Assembly: GCA_040954595.2 (NCBI GenBank)
Contig: CM082581.2
Span: 8,494,001-8,558,000 of the forward strand
From: Balanoglossus misakiensis
Lineage: Eukaryota; Hemichordata
Length of the DNA stretch: 64,000 nucleotides
Direction: 5' to 3'
Shown here in pieces: positions 11,853 to 23,400 of the stretch (position 1 is the first letter of the stretch; each line of letters starts with the position of its first letter). The notes beneath the pieces were generated by a model that ran no database searches, was not told the DNA's origin, and saw only the letters and a program-made list of their open reading frames with translations. The position numbers were made by a program, and so were the translations under genes.

Positions 11853-14800
11853 ACGCCAGCTTCAATACTTTCATTTGTTCAGTTGTGGTTCAGATTGCCA
11901 CCATGGCCATTTTAGTTCGTAGTATTCCCTGTGCAAAAAAAAGTCCCTGAATATGAATCCAGGGCTAGTAGAAGGATAAGAGAATTTGAGATCTGTAGAG
12001 TGAATGGACACCTGAATATGAATCCAAAGCAAGGGTCAGATTTGGCTAGAACAGGCTGGAACAGCATCAAAGAAGTTAATTTTGTAATATTAGGTGTAAA
12101 ATGTCAAGAAATAAGTTCTTTCATTTTCCTTTTGTGAATGCTCACCTTGAGATTCGAAATGTTGTCAATTCTTTTTGCATTTTCATGAAGTTGATCTTAA
12201 AAAAAATCTTCAAAGAAGATTTCTATGTATATGTATCGTAAGACATTCTGGTGACAGACTGCTTTACATTTTAGGTAGAATGATTCTGTAAATTTTGTAC
12301 CAAGGGAAAAAACTTGCACTACATCAACGTGTGGGCCCAGCAACAGTTGAAATTGTCACCAGAAATGGCAAGTCTAGATAAGTTTTCTACAGGTTAGAGT
12401 TTTGTAAAAAAAAAACAAATAGGTACATCTGTTGCTTGACTATTGCTTGCTTTCTGTTGTTTTATCCTCTGTGAAATAAGTAACTGATTCTGATTCAAGA
12501 GACTATTATCAGTGGATCACAAACGATGGCTGTTGAATGATGTTTCTTTAAAAGCCGATTTTTGATTGGGTAATAATCACAGGCAGTTGTAGAAGCCAGT
12601 TGTTGATTGGCTGGTATGTAGCAATTGAGAGATTTGAGTAAGGTTCAAGTCTGTCAGAAGTCAACATCAAAACCATCCTTTCCAAACTACCAAAGGTCTG
12701 TTACAGTCGATAAAAGTAAAATGAATGTAATATAATGTAAATGGTAAGAAGTGATTATGACAAACACCCCCCCCCCCCTCACAATTTAGTAAATTTATGC
12801 AATTTTGATTCAATGAAGGACCAGCTCTTGTATCCTGTTTAGCAGAATCACCAATTAAATTAATTAGCAAAGAGATGTTGAAAATAAATTGTGATTAGCA
12901 CACATCATTCAGTGTTTATTATTTTGTTGTTTTTTGTGGTTAATTCCCAGCATTAAATGAGTTTTGAAATGTATGCAGAAATCACCAAGCAAAAGCAGAG
13001 ATCAGTAATTTTTTTTCCTGATGAGAGAAAGATTTTTACTGTATACAACATAATTCTGTATACATTACAAAGAAGTTTCTCTCAGTTGCTAAGTGCGAAT
13101 GGCATATCACAGCAACTCATCCAAACTGTAAACAAAAAGTTGCCATTTGGCCTGATCAACAACAACAAAGACCTATCATTGTATCAACAAATAAATGAAG
13201 ATTTTTGTGCATTTTTTTTGATGATCATTCTGTAGTTCTTAGTTCTAGTGGAATAGCTTTAACCTGTCATGTACATGTACAAAGAATATCTCAGGTATGT
13301 GTTTTTATCACCAGTGTATATCAAGACACTTTCTTCTTTGTCATAAAAAGTGCCTCACTCAGTGGTCTTTCTAAGTCATGTCATTTCGTTTTTTCTTGGG
13401 TGAAATTTGATAGCCTTTGTACAATTTGTGAATCAAATGAAAGGGAATGTTTTCTGTCATTTCTTCGTGTTGCCCACCTGCCCGTGAACTTTTGAAATTA
13501 CAGTTACAATTTCTCATATATCAGTGCACGTTTGTTGCCTTTACACAGAGATTTCCGTGTCTGCCTGGATCACCGGTTTCTTTGTTTTTATTTTGCTTCA
13601 GAAATTGGGTAAGAGGAGCGTGCAACAAGTATGATGTGTGAGTGGGGGAAAAATATCAGTTTGGCTAAATCCTCCCTTAAAGAGAAGTGGACATGTAAAA
13701 TGGACACTAGAGGGCACTAGTTAGCTACAATCTCTGAACGGAGAATGTCTAAACCTCGTGAAGATAAGCAACACGAGAAAGGGGATTGGACAGAGTTAGC
13801 TCGATAGAGGGCGATGTGTATCGGGTAGTCATCTCGGCTAGTCATCAAAGGGTGAAGGATTATAGAGACGATTGAGAAGTTGTTGATGCATGTGCAAATG
13901 ACACTGTAGGCATGCTTTGAGTCGGTGCTTTTGAAATTTGTTCAGGGCAGGCCTACAAATGTAAAACCCTGAAATCTATGAAACAGCTGTACATGTACCC
14001 CGGGGGTGTACGTCCCATAAAATACGGTGTAGACTATTTTCACCAAAAATATGTACCCATATCCTCGTAATATTACACCAATGAGATACTAGTAGTCACC
14101 CCTGCCATTTTAGACCTTGAATGGGTGGATTTTGCTTTTTCCCATTTTAGACTAAATTGTTATTTAAAAATAACACCGTGGGGGTACATGTACGTATACG
14201 CACTGCCAAATATACGGAGTACACCCCCGGAGGCTGTGCTGCCAGACTTTCCATATCTGCTTTGAATAAAAGCCATGTGAGGTATTAACACTTTAATCTT
14301 TTTAGTAATCACGACCTCAAAGTTTATAGCGGATGGTTGATGCATGATTATACATACTAAAGAGTCGGACTACATGTAGCTAACCAAACAGGTGATTGTC
14401 GATTTAAACGCAGACGACAAACAAGTTCACAATAATTACAATAATTACTGGTAAATAAACACCCAGAGAAAAACGCTTTCAATACACCTGCATGTTTATC
14501 TGATACAGTAAAGAAGCTTATTGGTATTAAATGATTAAAAACCGTGTCAGTCACGATGGATTATTTCATTGTTCTTCTGTACCGCCATATCCAGCCGAAG
14601 CAAATCTTTAACAGCTTGGTCATCTGCAGTTTTGATGTCAAAGCAACTGAGGAAGACCGCATTGCCGTCCATATTATAAAAAAAAAAAACTACTTCATAA
14701 GATCAGACCGTGCATTATTGTGGCAAAAAGGACGAGGGCACGAACGTGAAGTTCATTAACCATGGGTGCCAAGTAAGTACTCGTGTGATCTTGTAACTTA

Positions 14801-15371
14801 TGTCTTTCAATAGTTAAAAAAACTTCTGGCGGGCCCTACTAATAAGTTAGGACCTTCTGTAGGTATGAACATCATACGCGTGCCTCTTACCTCCTGTGTG
14901 CTGACAATGGTTGAACGTCGACGTGTCTTGTCTCAAAGCAGTTTGCAAACTAAACTCGCCGACCAATCAGTGATAATTTGTTTATGAGGGTGTCGATGGT
15001 CCTCCCACGTTTAAATGCAAATGACGTCTGTTATTCCGCAAGTAATAAAATGCATATTCTATTGCATCAGTTGATGTGAATTTTGAATTTGTATTGACCC
15101 TCTTTGAAAAAGAGAAAAACTTAAAAATGTGTTATGATTATTATTTTTTTCTAAGAATTATCAATTTTACGTACGATGACGCATATTTTTTTGTAATTCA
15201 GCAGCATGTATTGGAGATGTTATTAGCATTACGTGTTAGTTAGAGATGTAAAGAGTAAAACTACGAGTCATATATTTTTTTTTTCGATATGGGCTACTGC
15301 AGTTGTTGCGCAAAAGCACTCGGCCCGAAATAAAAAATAAGCTCTCTATATACTTTTCTAGTCGCGAAGTG
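11853..15371. other. Intergenic stretch between ADISSP and the fucosyltransferase-like gene
   Basis: No further exon is recognised. The first kilobase should hold the ADISSP 3' UTR; an AATAAA at about 12882 is one possible polyadenylation signal. A C-homopolymer lies at about 12767-12778. A weak foldback spans about 13990-14232: a cccgggggtgtac motif at about 13999 is mirrored by gtacacccccgg at about 14219. The region immediately before 15372 is AT-rich and should contain the promoter and 5' UTR of the next gene, but I cannot point to a core promoter element. Confidence 0.5.
11942..12050 (+). pseudogene. Two decayed partial copies of the last ADISSP exon in its 3' flank
   Basis: The true last exon contains gtccccgaagatgaatct at about 11805. 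Two similar segments follow: gtccctgaatatgaatcc at about 11943 and acacctgaatatgaatcc at about 12009. Similarity also extends upstream, where a ctgta...atgga stretch precedes the motif in both the exon and the second echo. The echoes would encode VPEYESRAS and TPEYESKAR, against VPEDESEAS in the gene. They lie in the 3' UTR or just beyond it and have lost the SDWAGFD terminus, so they are best read as non-functional tandem remnants. Chance similarity in a purine-rich stretch is possible but less likely given the extended match. Confidence 0.4.
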
Positions 15372-18300
15372 ATGCTGATAATCACCGCTGCTTGCATTCT
15401 TAGCATGATATTCCTCCCAAGATTTTTCGAGAATTATGGAAGCTCACTGTCCAACACGAAAACACCCAAGGTGAGATTCTTAAAGAAGTTCATTATCATT
15501 CTGTAGATAATTTTGATCGGACACGCTTTATGACCATATGGGTTTATGCAAATCAGAAACAATAAAAATTTATTCACTTTCAACAGTCGCCTTTTAAAAA
15601 TATCTCCGTCGAACATTGAAAACTGTCTGCTGTCCCTAGCAAGGGAACTTTCTGTATATTAACTACTTTGATAATCATACAAGCCATGCATGAGTACAAC
15701 AAAGCAAGATGGAGACGTAGTAATGGGTATAAGTCTTACTTTTCAGTCAATTTTGTGAGAAAAAAACATGGTAAGCGGAACACCCCTTTAAAGCAAAAGT
15801 TGACATATATTATTCATGAAAAAGAACACTAAAATTTATTATTTCACAAATTTTGATTAGACTGGTGATACAAAGCGACTGATATTCCAGGAGAGTAAAA
15901 ACCACGTTGAACCTCTTATTCGTACTCGTAGGCTATGCGAATAATCTCAACTGGTCAGGTAAACACTCCCGGGGCGGACAAATCGAATGGTCGACAGATC
16001 ACGTACAGCGACGTCACCCCGGCCAGCCTTGGAGGGGTAGGCGACCACCTTGCCACGACGGAGCGAAATTACAGGGCTTTTAGCGACCCAGTTGAGTCGA
16101 CAGAGCCAACGACACGGGTCACAACCAATTCCAGCGACAGAAATATTCGACGTATTCGATATCTGTTAGCCATCAGGACAACATTCAACGGAGGAGCGGG
16201 AGCCCAGTACAACATGTTTAAAAGTGCGTTCCTGTTCAGTTTGCTGACAAATCGCACTCTGGTAATGACGCCATTCTTATTCCACCACGTTCACGTGCAA
16301 GGTGGTTTCCGGCCTGACGACTTAAGGTCGTTCGAGTCCACTTTCGACGCCGAGGTGCTGGAAGACCTGTTGCCCCTGGCAACGGTGGACCAGTTCACTC
16401 GTGTCTGCCACGCTGACAATACAAAAATGATCGGATGGAACATAAGGGAGAGTCAGTACGAGTACATGCGCGAGTCGTTTTACCGTAATTTAACGGGCAT
16501 CGATCTGCCGAAGTTTGATACTGTGATAGACTTGAAGGATGACACGAAAGTGGACAAATTGATATCAAAAAGTAGACCTTTTGAATGCCTTGCGTTGTCT
16601 GTGGACCGTTTAGCACACGTGAACTTCGGAGACAGATCCACAGACGAACTGAAGACTGCCATGGACAAGTATCTCGTAAGATCTCCACTAGTTAAAGACG
16701 CGGTCAGTGATCTGTCCGGTGACATTTGCAAAGGACGGGAGTATCTGGCTGTGCACTGGAGGAATAAGTCGGCCGAGGTGCCGTAAGTTACAACATAGAC
16801 ATTAGAGGGTGGTGGTTATACTGCTAGTTTTGTGTGTGATGGACAAAATGACCATTCCATCCCTGAGCACATCACACAAAACTCCGACTCGTGTAGGACT
16901 ATGACAGACCACTGTGTGGAGTGACCGTGGACAGACCCAACAACTCCCCATTCATGCGTAATAACATCTTATTACACGATGATTTTGACACATAACATGG
17001 TTAGAAGTACTAGTATACGGTCACCTATGCAAACTTAATGATGTAAAAACAGACAATCACTTATTTTTGCTGTTCCAGTCAACATTGTGCACGGTTACCC
17101 CACCCAACTCCATTTTTTTTTTCTCAATTTGAAGAGAGGATACTGGTAATCTAAAGTTGTTTTGAGCAAAATATAAAAAGAAAGGTGACTGTGAAGGACG
17201 TGCTGCCGTCATAATGTGTCCACTTGTCTGATATAGCCTACGTCTAACCATAGGCAGTAGATGTAGATACTGTCTATGGTTTTATAACTCATCTGTTCGA
17301 ATGTTACAGATGTGATGTGTACCGACACCAAGGGAATTATGGACATCTTTGTGAGGGGATCAAGACACAAGTACGTGAACTGGCCCACCTTGCCGCCGAA
17401 GCTATTAGTGATCTGATGACGAAAGAAGGCATAGCATGTGTCTATGTGTCCTGTCCATTTTGGTCGATGGTAGGTTTATTAATCATACGAGATTTAAGTC
17501 AGGGTATCGTGGAGTGTGGGAAATGGTAGCGTGCCAAAAATATATAGAAATAGACCACTTCCCGAACTCAAATGGAACCCTGCGAGAAATCGGTTGGCTA
17601 GGCAGTTTATCACTTGGCTAGCAACCCGTTGCTGCGGTAATTAACCAAGTCCCGCGAGATCTCACAACGAGCGGAAAAGCATCCATTGCTAGTTTCAGAG
17701 AAGACGTGAAGCCACGATCTCGTCCGCATTCACCCTTTAAGAACAATCATTCAAGTGTTGAAATCAATTTGCAGGAATTTGTGGATATCCTGTCAAGATA
17801 TGTGAAAAAAGGCCACATCAACAGCTCCAGAAGCCTGAATATTCCTGATGAATATGAAGCTGTGACCGAGGAATACATGTTTCAACTTGTCGAACAAGAA
17901 ATCATGTTCAGTAAGTTAGAAATTTTTGTTCACGAATTGTTTGCCATGATTTACAGTGCCTTAAATCCGTCACAACCACACTGTTTGCAATGATGGACAT
18001 TGTAGCAAGGCAGTACACTTTGCGTCTACTTCGACTTGCTATCTACTGTGTCAACTACGGGAACCATACACGCAGCCGCAGACGGGACGACACTCACCCT
18101 TTAAGACGTGATATTATGATGGGTAATCTTTCGAGTACACCTTCTCCGTCGTGTGTAGACGTACCTTGCATTTCTATCAGGACCTCCTCCCCCCCCCCCA
18201 AAAAAAAAAAAAAAAAAAAAAAATCATATTATAAAATCATTTTATTTTCCCATAGATCATGAAACCTGCCCTCATATAATAACCTCGGGTGGTGTACTGT

Positions 18301-18484
18301 GAAGACGTTCACTATAACTACATCCATTCTGTTCTATTTCGCAGGAGCCGCCATCTTTATAGCCGCCAGTCATTCAAACTGGTCAGATTTTATCCTCAAA
18401 GGCAGAGAGGCAATTGGAAGAAAAACTTACGGCATTCGGGAACTTGCGCAAATTCCCGAAGATGTGGAATTAAACATGATCTGA
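15372..18484 (+). CDS. O-fucosyltransferase-like glycosyltransferase, type II membrane protein, 5 exons, complete
   Basis: Exons 15372-15470, 15932-16782, 17310-17473, 17701-17910 and 18345-18484 join into one open frame of 487 codons plus TGA. Residues 1-18 (MLIITAACILSMIFL...) form an uncleaved signal-anchor with almost no cytosolic tail, typical of Golgi or ER enzymes. Residues 34 to about 105 are a Ser/Thr-rich stem. The catalytic region starts near residue 112. The glycine-rich GGAGAQYN loop at about 120-127 and the following NRTLV strand match the first nucleotide-binding segment of the O-fucosyltransferase (PF10250-like) fold. VHWRNKS at about 307-313 matches the conserved H-x-R region that contacts GDP-fucose. 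A late EQEIMF helix and a hydrophobic AAIFIAASHSNWSDF strand resemble the family's C-terminal donor-site segments. Potential N-glycosylation sites occur (for example NRT, NLT, NKS). Donor sugar and acceptor are inferred from the fold only; I cannot assign it to POFUT1, POFUT2 or FUT8. Exon 3 has a more canonical donor at 17470 (GTAGGT), but only GT at 17474 joined to AG before 17701 keeps the frame open. Confidence 0.75.
18181..18224. repeat. C-run followed by long A-run inside the last intron
   Basis: About eleven C are followed directly by about two dozen A at about 18200-18223, inside intron 4 of the fucosyltransferase-like gene. This is a simple homopolymer pair. It is likely length-polymorphic and prone to sequencing error, but it does not touch an exon. 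Confidence 0.85.
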
Positions 18485-21400
18485 TGTAAACCACTGGAGT
18501 GTTTGAGTTTCATATCATAATGTGTGATATACGTTAAAAGAATTTGGTAAAGACTGATTAGAAAAACATAAGATGAACCGGATTACATTTTCCTGTGTAA
18601 GAATGCCGCAGGTATGCCAAATAATGTAATTAGAAGATAAGTATATAGGAACATATCCATTTCACTTCAAATTTATTAATTGTATGCCTATACTTGTGGA
18701 CGTGCGTTTGTTTTGCGGTGCGATTCATACCGGTATATATTTTATTTTGCGTATACATGTAAAAAGTTAACCTGGATTTTTAATTACGTGTATGTTTAAT
18801 CTTCTCTTGGTTCAAGTTGCATTAAATTGTGAAATTACTCAGGAGACAGTACGGCAACGAAAGGTATAGCCTTACTGCAGCTGATGTACATGTATGACTG
18901 AAATCTCCAGAAACAGAAAGGTCAACCTGCTAATGCCACGGCATTAGTTACTGGACTCGCACATGCTGTTACTCACCGGTCTTACGAATTAATGGTTTCG
19001 GGGTTCAACATACTCGATGATTAATGGTTTATGATGTCCACGAACACAGAGAACTATACGGGTAGTAATTTTACCCGACTCCAGCAGCGGGCTTCGGTTA
19101 GTTTCCAGCGGAGTGATTACTTCAATGTCTGCGGTATTACGCAGTCTTACGAGATTGCTCTGCGGAGCGGTGAAGTGATTCCGAGGATTGATTCGCATTT
19201 TACCCGCTTCACGGCAAAATAAATGGATTGTCCGGCGGTTATTAAGTGACATAAATTTCATCTCGACTTGTCGGGGCGGGGGGGGGGGGGGTCGTCGGGT
19301 TATCAACACTGCATGGTGTGCAACTCACGACTTTTCCCTCGGTTTTGATGAACGAAGGAGATTTCAACTCACGATCGGTTTGTCACGTACTTCCTTGATG
19401 AATTTCCTCAACTAGTCCACAACAAGCTGTCCGTCGTGTCAGAGCGTTCACCCTCTCCTGAACGAGAGCTTTGACACGATGCCTAGATTGTAGGCTAATC
19501 CTCAGCATGCACATGTAACTCAAAATCTGTAAGTATTGTTTTAATGCAGAGTAATTATTTTTTCGTGGCACCTCTCTCCTTCATGCAAATCACTGAAACA
19601 CTGACGTGATCAATGCCTTTCAAACATCATTAGATCAGTCCATCACACGCTCCGTTTGGCAAATAAAAATGTTTTTTATTCCATGCATGTATGTTAAGAA
19701 TGTTAGGAAAAAGTTTACAAAAGACATGAAATACTAAAATGTACTAATAAGTTAATCACAGTACTAAATGGGTATTTTTCTCACAGAAAGACCGACATGA
19801 CACACGAATAATTAAAGAACTATTGTCACTATGCCGACAGTACGCATCTACACTGGCGATCGCGGAATTTTAAAACTATACGCGGAAACCGAACAGCTTC
19901 CGAGCCAATCACTAAACCTAGGCACTTTTCTATTTGCTGCACTGCCCTCTGTTATGCTGAGGGGGAAGATTCGAATTTAAACGGCTGAAAATGATGCGCG
20001 AAGAATTTTGAAACGTGATAGTCTAAAGGGATTCTTATTGTAATCTTAATATATCTCACAAAATTGCACTACTATCTGTGACTATAGAATTATTACATTT
20101 TTGTCTATAAATACAATAGTCTGATACTTGTTTTTTAAATCCTAAAAAATGAAGTCTGCCCAGAGATACTTAATTCTGATGTTTACATATTTCTGGTGAT
20201 CGCAAATAAGTGTCTTTGACCGTTTTATGGAAACTTTTACACTAATGTGGTCATCATTTGGACGATGCCAGTGGTTTAGGAGTGGGTTTTATTCTGCACT
20301 ACAACACCAGACCACGCCTGCAAACTGGTAGCACACATTGTCTGCACAGACGGTACCCATTGTGCGTGGAGGCAAGTAACCAATCGGGTGCGACATGACA
20401 TCACAATAAACCCTCGGACAGTGTGAAACGTCCATGCTGATTGGCCGATCAGAACACCTCCTTATAAACCAATCGGGATTCATTGCACAAGCAAATGTAC
20501 CCTCCGTGAATTCTGGCAATCAGAAATGGAATACTGATCGATCACTGCCTAATAGTGGCTGCATGTATTTACCGCAATGGCAATAATTGATGTATATGGG
20601 TCCCCCGACATATTGGATATGCTGGGAATATACAGGCAATCATTGGGTACTGTGGCTCTGGGAAACCATAGATATTATTTCTCAAGTATCTTTGGAGGAA
20701 AACTGATACCCAATTCCCAGCACTTATCCCAAAAACGAACAATTACCATCGTTTACAGCAAATCCCACAGAGAAACCGATCTGATCTCTACGAAAACCTT
20801 GCTGAGCCGTCTGTCACAAGACTGCAACTACAGGGATTCACAGCATGCTCAGTTGACATCCACAGAATAATTTCTGTGTTGCATCTTATGGAAAGTGCAC
20901 AAGAAGACAAAAAGTATACATGACTGGTTGATGGGAGAGGGTGGGGGTGAGACTGCAAGACTATGGAAGCACTGTTACAGTATGATCCCACTAACATAGA
21001 AATCAGGACTGGACATTTTAAAAGGTGTCAGTTATTTTCACAGAAATTCAGCTAACAGATTTCAGTTCATTCAAAATGGTAGATTTTCACAATTTAAAAA
21101 TTACAGAACTGGTCAGAACTGGCTTTGACAAAAACAGGAGCAGCTACAGTTGTTTCCTGGCGAATCAAACGAGATTTTGTGCACAGTGGAGCCAGCCATG
21201 TATCAATTTGAACAGTCAGTACAGCACACGCTGCGCAGACACTGAAATCCCAAAAGCTAACACACGCTGACACTGACAAATTGCTTTCTCTTCATGGGAA
21301 GGAAAAAAAACCCGTCCGAACGGAAACAAAATATTGATATTCAACACATTAATAATGACAACTGAGCTCTTATCGCTACTTTATTTAAGACACGGGACTG

Positions 21401-23170
21401 CCTGGATCTAGCTGATTCCGTGGTACACACCATCAGGCTATATGTACACAGCTAGAAGTACAAGATGCAGACATATTTCACAAGATGGTGAAACCACATA
21501 TCCAGCCTGTGTTATGCCCTACCCGATATTTAGCCAGCAAACTCCTGATTAAAACTAACGAGTCTCGCACTGTATTCTACGATATTTCTCTCGGGAGAGC
21601 GTATACCAACCGTGCTTCCCTCAAAAGTAGATGGCAATCAAGACCTTTACTTTATACTGATCAAATGCTTTTTAATGCTTTTTCTCGAGAGAACAAGAGC
21701 GTAATCAATAAAAGCGAGAGAGAACAGCTCCCAATTGTACGAGCCATGCAGGTTTCCATTACTGGCATGAAATGAATGCAGGTAATTTTTCCACGGTAGC
21801 TATTCCGGGTGAAATGAAGGCGTTTTCACAAACGGAAAGGGGTGGTGACACAAGGTAACTGGGAACGGTTTCACGATGGATCTCAGGTGGTGCTGGAAAA
21901 TCCCACTGTGACAATCGCTCAACTTGAAATTCACATTACAGGACGTGTGTGCAGCAATATGCAAATGTCGAATGTGTCTTTCCCCTATAGGGATATTTAC
22001 TACATCATGAATTGCTAGAAAACCAACTTGTCATTTTCAGGACATTAAGTATCGCTTATCTTGAGAGATATACGTGAGAGTTACGTCATGACTAAAATCA
22101 CGAGTACTGGACAAGCCTGAAGTGTTCGACAATTAGATCCAGCAGCAATAAACAGGGGTAAACAGACCGACATTTAAAAAATACCAAATTCAATATTTTT
22201 CATGATATCAAATTATTAATCAAGATTGGTATCAGTGGGATTTGCCGCATGCGTCACGTGTGTTAAATGGCTGATTTTAAAATACTCATTCTACTATTCT
22301 TACTGGACCGCTTGTTTTCTTTGGTGAAAATAATTGTCCCATTAAAATTCCAATTTCCATTCGCGTAAGGTTTGACAACATGAAAACAAAATTATCAATG
22401 CTGAAGATTCAATTTGCAGTGCAAATAACAAGAGTTCTGGTAATCGCTCGAGGCTGGTCTGTGTTGGCATATTTGTGTAATCTGCCAAGCATGCCTGAAT
22501 ACTCTGTCATGGTCATTTACAGTTCTTTGCGTACACATTCTCCAATTTTGCGATTGTCCATTGCAACACACATATGCATCAGTACTGAGACGCTTCTGGG
22601 TTCTAGGACAGCGGCCCCCTGGACATTTACCCACCGTACACTTCCCTTAACCCTATCTCTTACACTGACTGTTGGGGTGGAGAATGTCCGGGGGTGACTG
22701 TCCTGAATCCCACTGCTGGTCTTCTATACAACAGTTGCTCCACTTAAAATATTTTTTGAAAAATGACATCAACTGCGTCCACTATCTGACTTCAGGAAGC
22801 TTGAGTTAAAAGGAAGTGTTCAGTCAGGTTTTGTTATTTTTCTTTGAGAGTGTTAAAATCTTTGGTTGAGGGAAGGAATTACAGAACAGATGTGATAAAT
22901 ATGGAAGCACAACCACTCAAAAAACTATGCACATGGTTGACGCATACTGAAAACAAGCCCATTGGCTACTTGTACATGTCCAGCAGGGAAGGGAATAAAC
23001 AATAGGCTAGGTGTAGTGTCTATAAACGTCTTTTTAAAAATAAAGGACTGCAACATCTAATATCTTGACGGGGTCTGGCGACTACATCAACTGCACATGT
23101 AACGGTTGTTTGTACTTCTGGTAAGAAAAGAGGTTGTGGAACTGCATAGTAGGTTATTGGAGTCCGCGGT
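18485..23170. other. Convergent intergenic stretch (3' flanks of two genes)
   Basis: The fucosyltransferase-like gene ends at 18484 on the plus strand, and the G-gamma gene ends at 23171 on the minus strand. This 4.7-kb stretch therefore holds two 3' ends facing each other. Polyadenylation-like hexamers are present on both strands (for example ATTAAA near 18822 on plus, and AATAAA read on minus near 19676 and 21377), but none can be assigned. A G-homopolymer lies at about 19276-19290. No exon is recognised. Confidence 0.5.
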
Positions 23171-23368
23171 CTAAAGTATGACACATTTGCTTTTATCCTT
23201 GAAGGGGTTCTCCCCGGTCGGCGAGATGCCCGTCAACAGCATGTCCTCCGCTGCGTGCTGGTCGCAGTACTGCGCCAGCTCTGCGGCCGCCTTGGACACT
23301 TTCATCCTCTCGATGTTGGCCTCTCTCCGCAGCTGCTCGACGGCCTTCTTCATTCCACTCGAAGACAT
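23171..23368 (-). CDS. Heterotrimeric G-protein gamma subunit, complete, single coding exon
   Basis: The 65-residue protein binds G-beta and anchors the beta-gamma dimer to the inner face of the plasma membrane for GPCR signalling. It matches vertebrate GNG2-type subunits along its length: an N-terminal coiled-coil segment ([15 protein letters not shown], then [14 protein letters not shown]), the [21 protein letters not shown] block corresponding to the LLTPVPASENPF region of GNG2, and a basic stretch before the CAAX box CVIL. The final Leu predicts geranylgeranylation. Family members are about 65-75 residues, so this is full length. On the minus strand the ATG is preceded by a pyrimidine-rich tract and ttgcag 10 bases upstream, so a 5' UTR exon lies further upstream (higher coordinates). 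The coding sequence itself is uninterrupted. Vertebrate gamma genes usually split their coding sequence between two exons, so the intron is absent here. A processed copy is unlikely because a spliced 5' UTR acceptor is retained. Confidence 0.92.
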   Translation of the reverse strand: MSSSGMKKAVEQLRREANIERMKVSKAAAELAQYCDQHAAEDMLLTGISPTGENPFKDKSKCVIL

Positions 23369-23400
23369 GATGGTTTATCTGCAAGAGAAAAAAAAGAAGA
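23369..23400 (-). promoter_or_regulatory. 3' splice acceptor of a 5' UTR intron of the G-gamma gene
   Basis: Read on the minus strand, a polypyrimidine run (cttcttttttttctcttgcag) ends in a canonical acceptor. The exon then runs only ten bases before the start codon at 23368. This fixes the translation start and implies a non-coding first exon upstream. That exon was not located; it should lie at higher coordinates. Confidence 0.75.

Noticed and set aside
13990-14232. Possible foldback around cccgggggtgtac / gtacacccccgg
   Set aside because: The arms are short, with many mismatches beyond the core; too weak to list as an element.
16829-16882. Short hairpin (agttttgtgtgtgatg / catcacacaaaact) after exon 2 of the fucosyltransferase-like gene
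   Set aside because: A 14-base arm with a mismatch and a 25-base loop is unremarkable for intronic sequence.
17470-17700. A frameshift or pseudogene call for the fucosyltransferase-like gene
   Set aside because: The apparent frame break vanishes with the GT at 17474 and the AG ending at 17700. The total coding length is then an exact multiple of three with no internal stop.
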